Part shown: positions 27,709 through 37,712 of the stretch, piece by piece
Position numbering within the stretch: position 1 is the first letter of the stretch
How the letters are laid out: each line of letters begins with the position of its first letter
Origin: Flavivirga jejuensis
GTDB taxonomy: Bacteria > Bacteroidota > Bacteroidia > Flavobacteriales > Flavobacteriaceae
Length of the DNA stretch: 64,000 bases
Reading direction: 5' to 3'
Assembly: GCF_030540765.1 (NCBI RefSeq)
Contig: NZ_JAUOEL010000002.1
Coordinates: forward strand, 62,001-126,000
Notes under the pieces: model-generated
Told to the model about the DNA's origin: nothing
What the model saw: only the letters and a program-made list of their open reading frames with translations
Databases searched by the model: none
Program-made: the position numbers and the translations under genes

Positions 27709-28098
27709 TAAATTCTTCAACTCCGACAATTGTAAGAATGTTCTGAATAACACTAACCTTTTAAGCAAAATAGAGTTGCTATGTCATTCAGAGACCTGAG
27801 ATAAAAAAATATCAAGCGGAGGAAATGACGTTATTGAGTATGGTCAGGTTAGTAGTTTTTTTGTCATTCCTGCGAAGGCAGGAATCCACATGATCGAATA
27901 TTTTTAATGTTATGAAAAACAACGTCTTAAAAAATAACGTCAATGGTAAGGAGGTACGACTGAAGAATCTTTTTTATCTAAAAATCAAAATAGATTCTTC
28001 AACCCCGACAATTATAAGAATGTTCTGAACGACACTAACCTTTTACAAACATAGAATAACAATTTCAACGCCCCCCTCCAAAGCAAAACTTAAACAAA

Positions 28099-29292
28099 TT
28101 ATATTCGGTTAAAAACAACTTCTAAAGGATTATTAATTTTAAGAGCAAATTCATTTAGATAGGTCTCCCAAGATGCTTTAGTTGGATACTGCCCAGATTC
28201 TTTCCAGGCAAAACCAGCATAATAAACAACCTTATTCTTATCATCTACTTTTAATTGTGCATACAAATTACTCCTATCTTTTAAAGGCGTCACATAATAT
28301 TCTGATGCCATCATATTTCCTTTAGGAGTCACAATAGCAGTTCCTAATTCGGATGCTTCATGTGGTTGCCAATACGATACCCAGCCTTTATCAACACTTT
28401 CAGTTATTACACCATCTTTTTCATGAAGCGTTAAACCCACCGATAAAATGTTAGCTCCTGTGGTATGAATTTCAAATCTTGAAAGATTGTTTCCATAATC
28501 TAACGAAATATGTTTTTGTTCAGAAATCATTTGTCCATCAGCATCCCAATCGGCATAATCTAAAACAAAACTTGTTCTAATGGGACCCGAAGTAATAGTT
28601 TTCCATGTGGTAAAGTTTTTAGAAATGTAATAAGTAGAATCTTTTTTTACTGCTGTGCCACCTACTCCTCTACTTGAGCCCACATGAAAATTATCTAAGC
28701 CTTCACCAGAATCGATATGATAAGCGCCTGAGTTTTTATTGTTTTTAGCATACCATTTATTAATAATTGGGTACTCTACTTTTTTTAACCAGGCATCAAT
28801 TCCGCTAGATAAAGTCCCACCAGATATAGAATCTTCAACCATTTTCTGAGCTTTTGGTCCATAAGTTCTAAAAGCTACTTTGTTGTTTTCCCAAGCGTAA
28901 TCGTCTGTACGTTCTGGAACAAATCGAGAATAACAAGACGCAGTAGCTTCTGGTTTTTCACTGGTATCTACCGCAGCTAATTCGTAGTTCTTTTCAGACT
29001 TTGCTCCTACTTCAGGTTGAAATAACAATACATCTACGGCACCATCTCCATCTTGATCTACAAATTGGGAAACTACAAGTGTTTGCGTAGCAAGATCTCG
29101 TACTCCAAAATCTTCAAAATTTTGATCTTCATTTAAAAGTAAATCTGTTTTTAAAATTTCTACCGTTTCAAAAGCTCGTGGTATCTCTAAATTATTTTTT
29201 ACAGTAATAACCGTATTTCCTTTTTGTTGTTTGCCACAACTTAAAAATGTGGTAATAATTACTGCACATAAATAAGATATATTTTTTATCAT
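28099..29292 (-). CDS. DUF4861-type lipoprotein
   Basis: 397 residues. A lipoprotein signal ends at FLSCG (Cys19). The mature part is beta-rich with features I associate with DUF4861: RTDDYAWENNKVAFRTYGP, a YHIDSGEGLDNFHVGSSRG segment, and a C-terminal AGFAWKESGQYPTKASWETYL. The family is frequent in uronic-acid-related PULs (alginate, ulvan, pectin), but its activity was not evident to me. It is the last gene of the kduI-kduD operon, one base after the kduD stop, so it probably works on uronate oligosaccharides or esters in the periplasm. Confidence 0.82.
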   Translation of the reverse strand: MIKNISYLCAVIITTFLSCGKQQKGNTVITVKNNLEIPRAFETVEILKTDLLLNEDQNFEDFGVRDLATQTLVVSQFVDQDGDGAVDVLLFQPEVGAKSEKNYELAAVDTSEKPEATASCYSRFVPERTDDYAWENNKVAFRTYGPKAQKMVEDSISGGTLSSGIDAWLKKVEYPIINKWYAKNNKNSGAYHIDSGEGLDNFHVGSSRGVGGTAVKKDSTYYISKNFTTWKTITSGPIRTSFVLDYADWDADGQMISEQKHISLDYGNNLSRFEIHTTGANILSVGLTLHEKDGVITESVDKGWVSYWQPHEASELGTAIVTPKGNMMASEYYVTPLKDRSNLYAQLKVDDKNKVVYYAGFAWKESGQYPTKASWETYLNEFALKINNPLEVVFNRI

Positions 29293-29293
29293 T

Positions 29294-30085
29294 TTAATTT
29301 TCGTTTGAAGGTTTACCTATTGTTGCCAAAATCCCGCCATCAACATAAACAACATGTCCGTTTACAAAATCACTGGCTTTAGAACTTAAAAATATGGCTG
29401 CACCTTGTAAATCTTCAGGGTTTCCCCAACGGGCAGCAGGAGTTCTACTAATTATAAATTCATTAAAAGGATGCCCGTCAACTCTTATAGGAGCTGTCTG
29501 ACTGGTTGCAAAATAACCTGGACCAATTCCGTTAGTTTGGATATTATATTTTGCCCATTCTGTGGCCATGCTTTTGGTTAACATTTTTAAGCCTCCTTTT
29601 GCGGCTGCATAGGCACTTACAGAATTCCTGCCTAATTCGCTCATCATAGAGCATATATTTATTATTTTACCGCCACCCCTTTTAATCATGCCTTTTACTA
29701 CTGCTTTCGAAACGATAAATGGCGCCACTAAATCTACTTGAATAACAGCATTAAAATCTGCTACTTCCATATCAATTATAGGCGTTCTTTTTATGATACC
29801 TGCGTTATTTACCAAAATATCAATGGGTCCAACTTCCTTTTCTATTTTTGTTATCCCCTCATTAACCGCATTTTCATCGGTAACATCAAACACATAGCCA
29901 TAAGCATTAAGTCCCAAAGCTTTATATTCTTCAATGGCTTTATTTAATTTATCTTTCGACGTATTATTTACTACAATGGTTGCTCCAGCATTTCCTAGTC
30001 CTTTCGCCATTGCCATTCCCAAACCATGAGAAGCTCCTGTTATTAAAGCTATTTTTCCTTTTAAATTAAATAAGTCTATTGACAT
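29294..30085 (-). CDS. kduD: SDR family 2-dehydro-3-deoxy-D-gluconate 5-dehydrogenase
   Basis: 263 residues, a classical short-chain dehydrogenase. The cofactor motif is TGASHGLG (17-24), NNAG follows near residue 91, and the catalytic Tyr/Lys lie in YAAAKGG near residue 159. Next to kduI it is best read as KduD, which reduces 3-deoxy-D-glycero-2,5-hexodiulosonate to 2-keto-3-deoxygluconate in the cytosol. Gluconate 5-dehydrogenase is the usual alternative annotation; the kduI neighbour argues against it. Confidence 0.88.
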   Translation of the reverse strand: MSIDLFNLKGKIALITGASHGLGMAMAKGLGNAGATIVVNNTSKDKLNKAIEEYKALGLNAYGYVFDVTDENAVNEGITKIEKEVGPIDILVNNAGIIKRTPIIDMEVADFNAVIQVDLVAPFIVSKAVVKGMIKRGGGKIINICSMMSELGRNSVSAYAAAKGGLKMLTKSMATEWAKYNIQTNGIGPGYFATSQTAPIRVDGHPFNEFIISRTPAARWGNPEDLQGAAIFLSSKASDFVNGHVVYVDGGILATIGKPSNEN

Positions 30086-30118
30086 AATTTTCTATTTTAT
30101 ATATCCTTAAACAGACTC

Positions 30119-30961
30119 TTACTTTAATTCATTTATCTTACAAACATCCATATCGCCATAATCTAAATTTTCTCCCGCCATTCCCCATATAAATGAGTAA
30201 TTACTAGTGCCCGAACCTGAATGTATAGACCATGGTGGCGATATTACCGCTTGATCATTTTGCATCCATATATGTCTGGTTTCCTGGGGTTGTCCCATAA
30301 AATGACATACAGATTGCCCTTCTGGCACTTCAAAATAAAAATAGACTTCCATCCTTCTATCGTGAACATGTGCTGGCATGGTATTCCAACTACTTCCTGG
30401 TTTAATCGTTGTCATTCCCATTTGTAATTGACATACATCTACCACACTATTTACTATATATTTTCTTAATGTTCTAGCATTAGCTGTTTCTGGTGCCCCT
30501 AATTCGATGACCTCTACATCCGATTTTCCGATTTTTTTAATAGGATATGCTTTATGTGCTGGTGTCGAGTTTAAATAAAATTTAGCAGGAGTTCCTGAAG
30601 ATTTGCTGGAAAACGCTACTTTTTTATTGCCTTGTCCAACATACAGCGCTTCTTTATGATCTAAAACATACTCTGTACCATCAACAATCACACTGCCTGT
30701 ATCGCCAATATTTATAATTCCGAGTTCTCTTCTTTCTAAAAAGTAAGGTGCTTTTAAAGGATCTATCGCTTCTAATTCTATGGTCTTAGAAGCTGGTATT
30801 ACACCACCTGTTATAAATCTATCATAATGTGAATAGACTAAATTTAATGTATCCGCTTCAAATAAATTTTCAATTAAAAATTCTTTTCGTAATTGTGTTG
30901 TATCATACTGTTTAACGGCATCTGGACCAGAAGCGTATCGTGTTTTGTAATTAATTGACAT
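30119..30961 (-). CDS. kduI: 5-dehydro-4-deoxy-D-glucuronate isomerase
   Basis: 280 residues, the usual KduI length (278 in E. coli). The zinc ligands are visible two positions later than in the E. coli enzyme: His198 and His200 in AHVHDRRME, Glu205, and His247 in SIHSGS. It isomerises the product released from unsaturated uronic acids after lyase cleavage. It starts a minus-strand operon (kduI-kduD-DUF4861) divergent from the SusC/D operon. The window therefore encodes metabolism of 4,5-unsaturated uronates even though no lyase is visible in it. Confidence 0.93.
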   Translation of the reverse strand: MSINYKTRYASGPDAVKQYDTTQLRKEFLIENLFEADTLNLVYSHYDRFITGGVIPASKTIELEAIDPLKAPYFLERRELGIINIGDTGSVIVDGTEYVLDHKEALYVGQGNKKVAFSSKSSGTPAKFYLNSTPAHKAYPIKKIGKSDVEVIELGAPETANARTLRKYIVNSVVDVCQLQMGMTTIKPGSSWNTMPAHVHDRRMEVYFYFEVPEGQSVCHFMGQPQETRHIWMQNDQAVISPPWSIHSGSGTSNYSFIWGMAGENLDYGDMDVCKINELK

Positions 30962-32047
30962 TATTTTAATTTTATGTTTATATTATATTTTTAATCTCTA
31001 CTAAATAGTTTAGCTTTAAAGTAACGAGATTGTTTTTCTATTTTTCCTGTTTAAAAATCATCTAAAAACTTAGAGTCTACAACAGTTGTTACATTATCTT
31101 TTGTACAATCACATTTACATACAATGCCAATTTTATCATGGTGTTTTTTAAAACGCTATCAACAAGTACATTCCCTATAAAACTTCACTGTAACACCAAA
31201 TAATCTAATTTTTATTCCAAAAATAATCCTTTTTTTAATAGTGAGTTTTAAGAAACTGTTTAAATTTTACCCTTTAGTTTATTTTGTCATCTTAAGCTCT
31301 CATTCTATAAAAAATCCCTTATAAATAGCGATGCTATTGGCATTTATTTTGCCTTGACTGAGAACGTAATCCACACAAATTAATTCCAAAAACGAAACTT
31401 AAACAGTTTCTAATTTTTAGATTTCATTAAGTCATTTCTTTTTATTTTTTTAATAAAAAAAAAAGTCTTTAGATTGACGTGGCAATTATAAAAATAAAGT
31501 AAGAAATGAATCATAAATTATCGTTCAAACACTATAACTTATAGTCCATTAAAACAATAACCACGTCTATTTTTTCAGAATTAAGTTTTAATAAAAGGGA
31601 TTAAACCGCAAGGTAGCTCTAAGGTTTAGCACCTTTTATTTCTAAACACCTTCATTTTCAAACCTTAACAACTAAATTTAACTATTAATAAACATAAGTA
31701 TAATTATAAGTAAATTTACAAGTGTTTTTTAGTTAAAAACTATAAATTAAAAACCCCAACTCAAAGCGGAAAGTTTTGAGATTAAAAATTTAGAAAAATC
31801 AAACATCACACCTAAGGTATTTCCTTATTTTTTACGTAAGACAAATAATACAAACCAATGAACTACAACCTTTTAGTTCCCTAAAATCATTGCTAATGGT
31901 CAATATTTTATCTACAAAGAATTATAATTTATACGCAAGCAAAGTAGACTATATTACTATTGTATTAACAAATTAACATTCAATATTACAAATGTTAAAA
32001 TCCCAATAACCAAAACTTAAAACTAAGCTAACAACTAAACTCTAAAT
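30962..32047. other. Large divergent promoter region of the PUL
   Basis: 1,086 bp without a gene, very AT-rich. It contains a 161-bp element with inverted ends (31251-31411) and, toward 32048, a long A-rich leader. Promoters for both the kduI and the fasciclin/SusC operons must lie here, but I could not define boxes with confidence. Confidence 0.5.
31251..31411. repeat. 161-bp MITE-like element with 17-bp terminal inverted repeats
   Basis: Left end AGAAACTGTTTAAATTT (31251-31267); right end AAACTTAAACAGTTTCT (31395-31411). They are inverted with 16 of 17 matches. The interior has no open frame. The right-end sequence CTTAAACAGTTTCTAA recurs at the DHA kinase stop codon (about 7542-7557), preceded there too by TTTATTTTGCCT. 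Confidence 0.65.
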
Positions 32048-34393
32048 ATGATAAAAAAAATGAAGAAAAGATATGAATTAATTACAAGCATAGCTTTTGT
32101 AATTATAACCACTTTTGGCTGCAAGCCCGACCCGCTTGAATATGCGCGTCCGGAAAATCTCGTTGGTACTATATATAAGCAACTTGAGTCAATGGGGACA
32201 TTTAATTACTATTTAAAATCCCTGGATCAAACTGAATTTAAAGAACCGCTAACAAAAGGTGGGGCTTGGACTATTTTTGCGCCTACAGATGAAGCCTTTG
32301 AACTGTTTATGAAAGATGAAGGCTTTTCCTCTTTTGATGAGATCCCTCCAGAAAGAATATTGCATTTGGTGCAATATTCAATAATTATAGATAGTTGGAA
32401 TACAACTACTTTAACATATTTCCCTAATCAGTTTTATAAAGGCCCAAGCTTTAGGCGTAGAACACAATATAAAGATCCTATTGTTACATTAAATGATGAA
32501 GATTACCCAAGTTTAGGAGAATATGTAAGATCGGGAGTATATAGTGAATTGGAAGCAGGAGGCTATCTTGTTGATACAAGTAATGACAGTTTTAAAACGA
32601 CAGATTATTGGTTACAATGTTATATGGATTACAATCCACTAGAACTAAGCGATTATGCATATTTATTCCCTGGAGAGACTTATAATTCTGGTGATATGAA
32701 GGTTTTTGAAGCTCATGTGTCTCAAACAAATATAGTTTCAGAAAATGGTCTTATTTATGCTTTAGACAAAGTTATTGAGCCTAGACCAAACTTGTACCAA
32801 AACCTTTCAGCGGAAGCGTATAATGGTAAATATTCCATTTTTAAAAGTTTATTAAAACGATTTGGTTACTTACGAGAACGTGGTGAAGAATTAAATACTG
32901 TAACTAATGAGACACAAACAATATATGAGTTGGCATTTCAAGTAGGTATAGAGAATAATAATTTGCCTTTTGATCCTAATACCGAAGAATATCCAAAATT
33001 AATTAATAATGTTGATAGAACTTGGGCAAACGCCACAGGTCTTTTAGTGCCTACTAACGATGCATTAGAAGATTACTTAAATGGAGATAGTGTTCTAGGG
33101 AAATTTTATGATTCGTATGACGATATGCCTTTAGATGTTCTAGGGAAATTTCTTAGCCCCAATTTTATAGCGCAATACTACAATATATGCCCTAGTTATT
33201 TTGGTCAAACATTTGATATTGGTGTTAAATTAGTTAATTACGAAGAAAGTGATGTTGTGGACAAGAAATTTTGTACAAACGGCTTTTTTGTAGGTGTAAA
33301 TAAGGTATATACAAATAAAAGTTTCTCTACAATTATGGGGACACTTCTACTAGATCCCGATTATACGATTATGCTAAATGCAGTGCAGGGTTTGGGTATA
33401 GATACGGCATTAGAAAGTACAGGTGTTAAATTCTCTATGTTTGGAATTAAGAATAATGAATTTGTTGACATTGCAGACCCTAATAATCCGACAAGGAAAA
33501 TAACAATATCTTTAAACGCAGAGCATCCAGAAGATATCTCTCTATTAACTATGACAGTTACAGGTGATCCTGATCCTGCAAATAACCGGGACTATCCAGA
33601 AAATCCTACAAATCCTAGTGCTTCAGATTTAGCTTATGTTGCAACAACCATAGAAGATATTGTACTTAATCAAATTGTAGAAGAAGAAATTGATCCTTTA
33701 GCAAATAATTATTACCCAACAAAAAGCGGAGAGTTTGTTTATATAACAGCAAATACTGTAGCTGGAGGAGGCGATATATATAACGGTGAATCGTCTGCAA
33801 TACTTTCGGTTAGCGAAAGTGAAAATGGGCGTTTTTACGAAATGAGTGATCCTATTGAAAGACCATTAAGCTTTACATATAGAGCCTTAGTAGATAATTC
33901 ACCAACCTTCGATAAATTTTTAGAAGTTCTTGAAGCTGCTGATGCTATTTTAGATATAGCAAATGTTTCAAATGACAAATTAATTAGTTTCCTAAATCTT
34001 GACAAAACATTTACCCTATTTGCTCCAAACAATACAGCCGTTCAACAGGCGATTAACGATGGCGTAATTCTAGATCCTGCCAATTTAGGTTCATTATCTA
34101 CATTAGAGTTGGCTATCGCTAAAAGTGATCTCTTAAATTTTGTTAAAAAACATTTTTTACAACAAGCTATTACTACAGATGGAAAAACTACAGGAACCTA
34201 CCCCTCATTATATTTTGGTCAAATAATTGATTTCGCACCTGTTTATGACGAATTTACGGTAGAAAACAATCACGGAACTTCTTCTCTAACCCTTATAAAT
34301 GCTAAAACAGCAGAGGTAGCTCAAACAGGTAATTTAACTAATTTATTATCAAAAAGAGTTGTTATTCATGAAATTGATAATTATATAAAATAG
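32048..34393 (+). CDS. Fasciclin (FAS1) multidomain surface lipoprotein
   Basis: 781 residues. The lipobox Cys follows IITTFG (Cys25). About four FAS1-like units can be traced. Unit 1 is ~40-255, with WTIFAPTDEAFE and NGLIYALDKVIE. Unit 2 is ~265-425, with LLVPTNDALEDYL. Unit 3 is ~430-620 and is divergent. Unit 4 is ~625-781, with FTLFAPNNTAVQQAI and a C-terminal VVIHEIDNYIK. It starts a plus-strand PUL operon and is followed after 46 nt by SusC. FAS1 lipoproteins next to SusCD probably act as cell-surface glycan-binding proteins; this is inferred from context. Confidence 0.85.
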   Translation: MIKKMKKRYELITSIAFVIITTFGCKPDPLEYARPENLVGTIYKQLESMGTFNYYLKSLDQTEFKEPLTKGGAWTIFAPTDEAFELFMKDEGFSSFDEIPPERILHLVQYSIIIDSWNTTTLTYFPNQFYKGPSFRRRTQYKDPIVTLNDEDYPSLGEYVRSGVYSELEAGGYLVDTSNDSFKTTDYWLQCYMDYNPLELSDYAYLFPGETYNSGDMKVFEAHVSQTNIVSENGLIYALDKVIEPRPNLYQNLSAEAYNGKYSIFKSLLKRFGYLRERGEELNTVTNETQTIYELAFQVGIENNNLPFDPNTEEYPKLINNVDRTWANATGLLVPTNDALEDYLNGDSVLGKFYDSYDDMPLDVLGKFLSPNFIAQYYNICPSYFGQTFDIGVKLVNYEESDVVDKKFCTNGFFVGVNKVYTNKSFSTIMGTLLLDPDYTIMLNAVQGLGIDTALESTGVKFSMFGIKNNEFVDIADPNNPTRKITISLNAEHPEDISLLTMTVTGDPDPANNRDYPENPTNPSASDLAYVATTIEDIVLNQIVEEEIDPLANNYYPTKSGEFVYITANTVAGGGDIYNGESSAILSVSESENGRFYEMSDPIERPLSFTYRALVDNSPTFDKFLEVLEAADAILDIANVSNDKLISFLNLDKTFTLFAPNNTAVQQAINDGVILDPANLGSLSTLELAIAKSDLLNFVKKHFLQQAITTDGKTTGTYPSLYFGQIIDFAPVYDEFTVENNHGTSSLTLINAKTAEVAQTGNLTNLLSKRVVIHEIDNYIK

Positions 34394-34439
34394 AAAAACT
34401 AAACAAACAAAACAAACTAAACAAACTAAAAAAGTAAAT

Positions 34440-37400
34440 ATGAAATATAAATGCAAGTCATATTCATATGTCTTAATAGTGGTATGCGCGTTGTTGTCAA
34501 CATACAGCATATCTGCCCAATCAAAAAGCATTATATCTGGTAAAGTTACCATGGCAGGGGATCTAACTTTGGCAGGAGCTACAATTGCCGAAAAAGATCA
34601 GAATAACCGTATTATTAATGGGGTTGTGTCAGATTTTAATGGAAATTATGTCATCGAAATGACTGACCCAAATAATACCTTAACATTTTCATTTATAGGC
34701 TTTATTACCAAAGAGCTTATTCCTGGAGATGAAAGGTCTATAAACGTAGAATTAGCAGAAGATATTTCTGAATTAGATGCTATTATGTTACGTGCTAGAA
34801 AAAAGGTTTTTACTGGTGATTTTGAAGTTGAGAAACGCCGAATAGCAACAGCTATAGAAACTGTTTCGTTGAATGAGATTAGTGAATCTGTATCTACTGG
34901 AATTATAGACCAGTTGCAGGGGCGCTTAAGTGGTGTTGATATTGTTGCTACCTCTGGAGAACCAGGAGCAGGTATGTCGATTCGTATTCGTGGAACATCT
35001 TCATTAAACGCATCTTCAGAACCATTAATTGTTATTAATGGCGTACCAGTTGAAACAGAAGTGGATGAATTGTTTGATTTTGGTTCGGCAGATGAAGAAC
35101 AATACGCATCTCTTATTGGAGTCGCTCCAGATGATATAGAGGAAATATCTGTACTAAAAGATGCAGCAGCTACGGCACAATATGGTTCTCGTGCAGCCAA
35201 TGGCGTCTTACTTATAAAAACAAAACGTGGTACTAAAGGTAAGGCTCAGTTTAACTATAGTTACAAAGGAGCTGTTGCATGGCAACCAGACGGCATTCCT
35301 ATGCTAAACGGCGATCAATATTCTACATTAATTAAGGATGTAAACCTCTCTGCTAATCTTACAGGAGGGTATCCACAAGTAGAGTACAATCCCAATTACG
35401 AACAGTACAATTTGTATAATAAAAATGTAAATTGGCTTGACGAAATAACACAAACAGGAACCACCAAAGACCATTCTTTGAGTGTTTCTGGAGGAGGTGA
35501 GAAATCATCATACCGTATTTCTGCGAATTATAGAAATCAAGAAGGTACCACTGTTGGTAGTGCATCAAAACAGTTTTCTACAAGAGCGATACTTGATTAT
35601 AATATCTCAGATAAAATTAAAATCGCTACAGAGTTATCTTATAGTCATACTTTAACAGATCGCTCATACGCAAGAGACAATGCCCTTGGTCAAGAAAGTG
35701 TAAGATCGTTGGCGCTTATCAAAATGCCAAATCAATCTATTTACGAACTGGATGAATTTGGTAATGAAACTAGTGAGTATTTTACACCAACTGATGCCTT
35801 TCAAGGAGATGGTAGAAGCTATTATAACCCCGTAGCTATGGCTAGACTCGCTACAAATAATAGAGAAACGAATAGGATATCCCCAACGTTTAGGTTTGAA
35901 TATAAACCTTCTAAAAGAATCTTTTTTAATTCAATAATCTCTTTTGATATAAATGTAGATAAAGACAAGAAATTTGTTCCAGAAGCTGCTTTAGGAACGG
36001 CATGGACAAACTCAGCAGCTAATAGAGCAACTTTTGCAGATGGCGAGTGGTTTGTGGTACGTACAGACAATAAAGTGATTTGGAATCCTTCATTAGGAGA
36101 AAACCATTCACTTTTTGCAAGTGGAACCATTCAAACGTTTGAAAAAACGAGTCAAGGTTACTCTGCCAGAACGACTAATTCTCCTAGTAGTTTAATACAA
36201 ACTCCAATCGCTCTTTCTTTAGTTGAAAATTCTGGTACCGCATTAAGTTCATCGTTTACTCAAAGCAGAACAGTTGCATATAATTTGATGGCTAATTATC
36301 AATTTATGGATCGTTATGTTTTAAATGCAGGCATCCGTTCTGAAGGAAATTCAAAATTTGGTAAGAACTATAGATATGGTACTTTTCCTAGTATAGCGGT
36401 AAGGTGGAATATCGTTGATGAAAAATTTATGGAATCGTATAATTTTATTAACGAATTAGGTCTTAGAGCTAGTTATGGTGAAAACGGTAACGCTCCAAAT
36501 TTTAATTATGGGCAATATAACACCTATTCAACTTATGATTATAATTATTTAGGAGAACGCCCTGTAATCCCCGATAATTTAGAATTAACAGATTTAAGAT
36601 GGGAAACAGTGATCCAAAAAAATATTGGACTTACCTATACGCTATTTGATCATAGAATAAATGGTGATTTTGAATACTATAAAAAAGAAACGAAAGATTT
36701 ACTTAGTAAAAATAATACCATTCCCTCTACATCTGGGTTCTCAAACCTTCCGTTTGTGAATTTAGGGGATATTAGTAATGAAGGATTTGAGGTAAGTCTG
36801 AGAACAAAGATTATTCAAAACGAAAATTTTGGTTTAGAGCTTAATTTTAATGTTGCTCGTAACGTAAATATTATTGACAAAATTTCTGAAGCTCAGGTCG
36901 TAGAAACTGGTAATCCGTTAACAACCGGGTCTGGTGGGTATTTAAAAAGAATTCAAGAAGGGAATCCTATTGGTTCGTTTTATGGGTATAGATATTTAGG
37001 CGTTTATAGTACTAGCGACAATTTAATTGCAAGAGATGCAAACGGTGAGATCATTTATGATTTAAACGGCCAGCCCAAAAACATGAAGTTTAATAATAAT
37101 ACAGAATTTGCTGCTGGTGATGCCAAATATGAAGATGTAAATAAAGATGGTAATATAGACCGCTTGGATGTTGTTTACTTAGGTAATGCAAATCCACTAT
37201 TATATGGCGGGTTTGGAGCTACAATTAGGTATAAAAATTTAAAACTGGTTACTTTTTTTAATTATAGATATAATCAAAAAGTGATCAACCTTGGAAGAAT
37301 GAGTACAGAAAGTTTGGATAGTTATGACAACCAAAGTACAGCCGCTCTTCGTAGATGGAGGTTTGAAGGCGATGTAACAGATATTCCCAGAGCACGTTTA

Positions 37401-37688
37401 AACAGTCCTGTAAACACATTAGGCTCCGATCGTTTTCTTGAAGATGCTTCATTCTTAAGAATGAAAAACATTACTCTAAGATATGATTTACCAAAACTTT
37501 TTACTCAAAAATTACATGTAATTAGGGCCTCCCTTTTTATAACAGGATCAAACCTGTTAACCTTTACAAAATATTCGGGTGCAGATCCTGAAACAGGAAA
37601 TAGTAGTGACTGGACAAAACTTGGTTATGATACAAGTCAAACACCCCAATCACAACAGATAACTGCTGGGTTAAATTTGTCATTTTAA
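34440..37688 (+). CDS. SusC-like TonB-dependent transporter, first copy
   Basis: 1082 residues. A signal peptide ends in YSISAQ. A carboxypeptidase-D-like regulatory domain (~30-105, SGKVTMAGDLTLAGATIAEK) precedes the plug (~120-270, with VLKDAAATAQYGSRAANGVL) and the 22-strand barrel that ends in GLNLSF. SusC proteins import oligosaccharides with TonB energy. The cognate SusD starts 24 nt downstream. Together with the second pair at 42388-47168 this makes a two-transporter PUL. Confidence 0.94.
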   Translation: MKYKCKSYSYVLIVVCALLSTYSISAQSKSIISGKVTMAGDLTLAGATIAEKDQNNRIINGVVSDFNGNYVIEMTDPNNTLTFSFIGFITKELIPGDERSINVELAEDISELDAIMLRARKKVFTGDFEVEKRRIATAIETVSLNEISESVSTGIIDQLQGRLSGVDIVATSGEPGAGMSIRIRGTSSLNASSEPLIVINGVPVETEVDELFDFGSADEEQYASLIGVAPDDIEEISVLKDAAATAQYGSRAANGVLLIKTKRGTKGKAQFNYSYKGAVAWQPDGIPMLNGDQYSTLIKDVNLSANLTGGYPQVEYNPNYEQYNLYNKNVNWLDEITQTGTTKDHSLSVSGGGEKSSYRISANYRNQEGTTVGSASKQFSTRAILDYNISDKIKIATELSYSHTLTDRSYARDNALGQESVRSLALIKMPNQSIYELDEFGNETSEYFTPTDAFQGDGRSYYNPVAMARLATNNRETNRISPTFRFEYKPSKRIFFNSIISFDINVDKDKKFVPEAALGTAWTNSAANRATFADGEWFVVRTDNKVIWNPSLGENHSLFASGTIQTFEKTSQGYSARTTNSPSSLIQTPIALSLVENSGTALSSSFTQSRTVAYNLMANYQFMDRYVLNAGIRSEGNSKFGKNYRYGTFPSIAVRWNIVDEKFMESYNFINELGLRASYGENGNAPNFNYGQYNTYSTYDYNYLGERPVIPDNLELTDLRWETVIQKNIGLTYTLFDHRINGDFEYYKKETKDLLSKNNTIPSTSGFSNLPFVNLGDISNEGFEVSLRTKIIQNENFGLELNFNVARNVNIIDKISEAQVVETGNPLTTGSGGYLKRIQEGNPIGSFYGYRYLGVYSTSDNLIARDANGEIIYDLNGQPKNMKFNNNTEFAAGDAKYEDVNKDGNIDRLDVVYLGNANPLLYGGFGATIRYKNLKLVTFFNYRYNQKVINLGRMSTESLDSYDNQSTAALRRWRFEGDVTDIPRARLNSPVNTLGSDRFLEDASFLRMKNITLRYDLPKLFTQKLHVIRASLFITGSNLLTFTKYSGADPETGNSSDWTKLGYDTSQTPQSQQITAGLNLSF

Positions 37689-37712
37689 AATGTAATAACG
37701 CTATAAAGTATT

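Larger units (their letters stand above)
27346..28098. repeat. Cluster of miniature palindromic repeats
   Basis: About 750 bp with no gene, built from at least four related units around 27383-27480, 27509-27583, 27615-27790 and 27945-28060. Common motifs are TGAAGAATCT, GATTCTTCGCTGCGCTCTGA and GTCATTCAGA. A separate hairpin, CCTGCGAAGGCAGG, lies near 27867-27880. Several units end in the same CACTAACCTTTT tail. Confidence 0.75.

Noticed and set aside
27383-28060. CRISPR array
   Set aside because: The repeats are of unequal length and spacing, carry internal palindromes, and have no uniform spacers or cas genes nearby.
34646-35200. Minus-strand frame opposite the first SusC gene
   Set aside because: Low-complexity Ser/Ile-rich translation expected from the reverse strand of the SusC plug region; no start context or family match.
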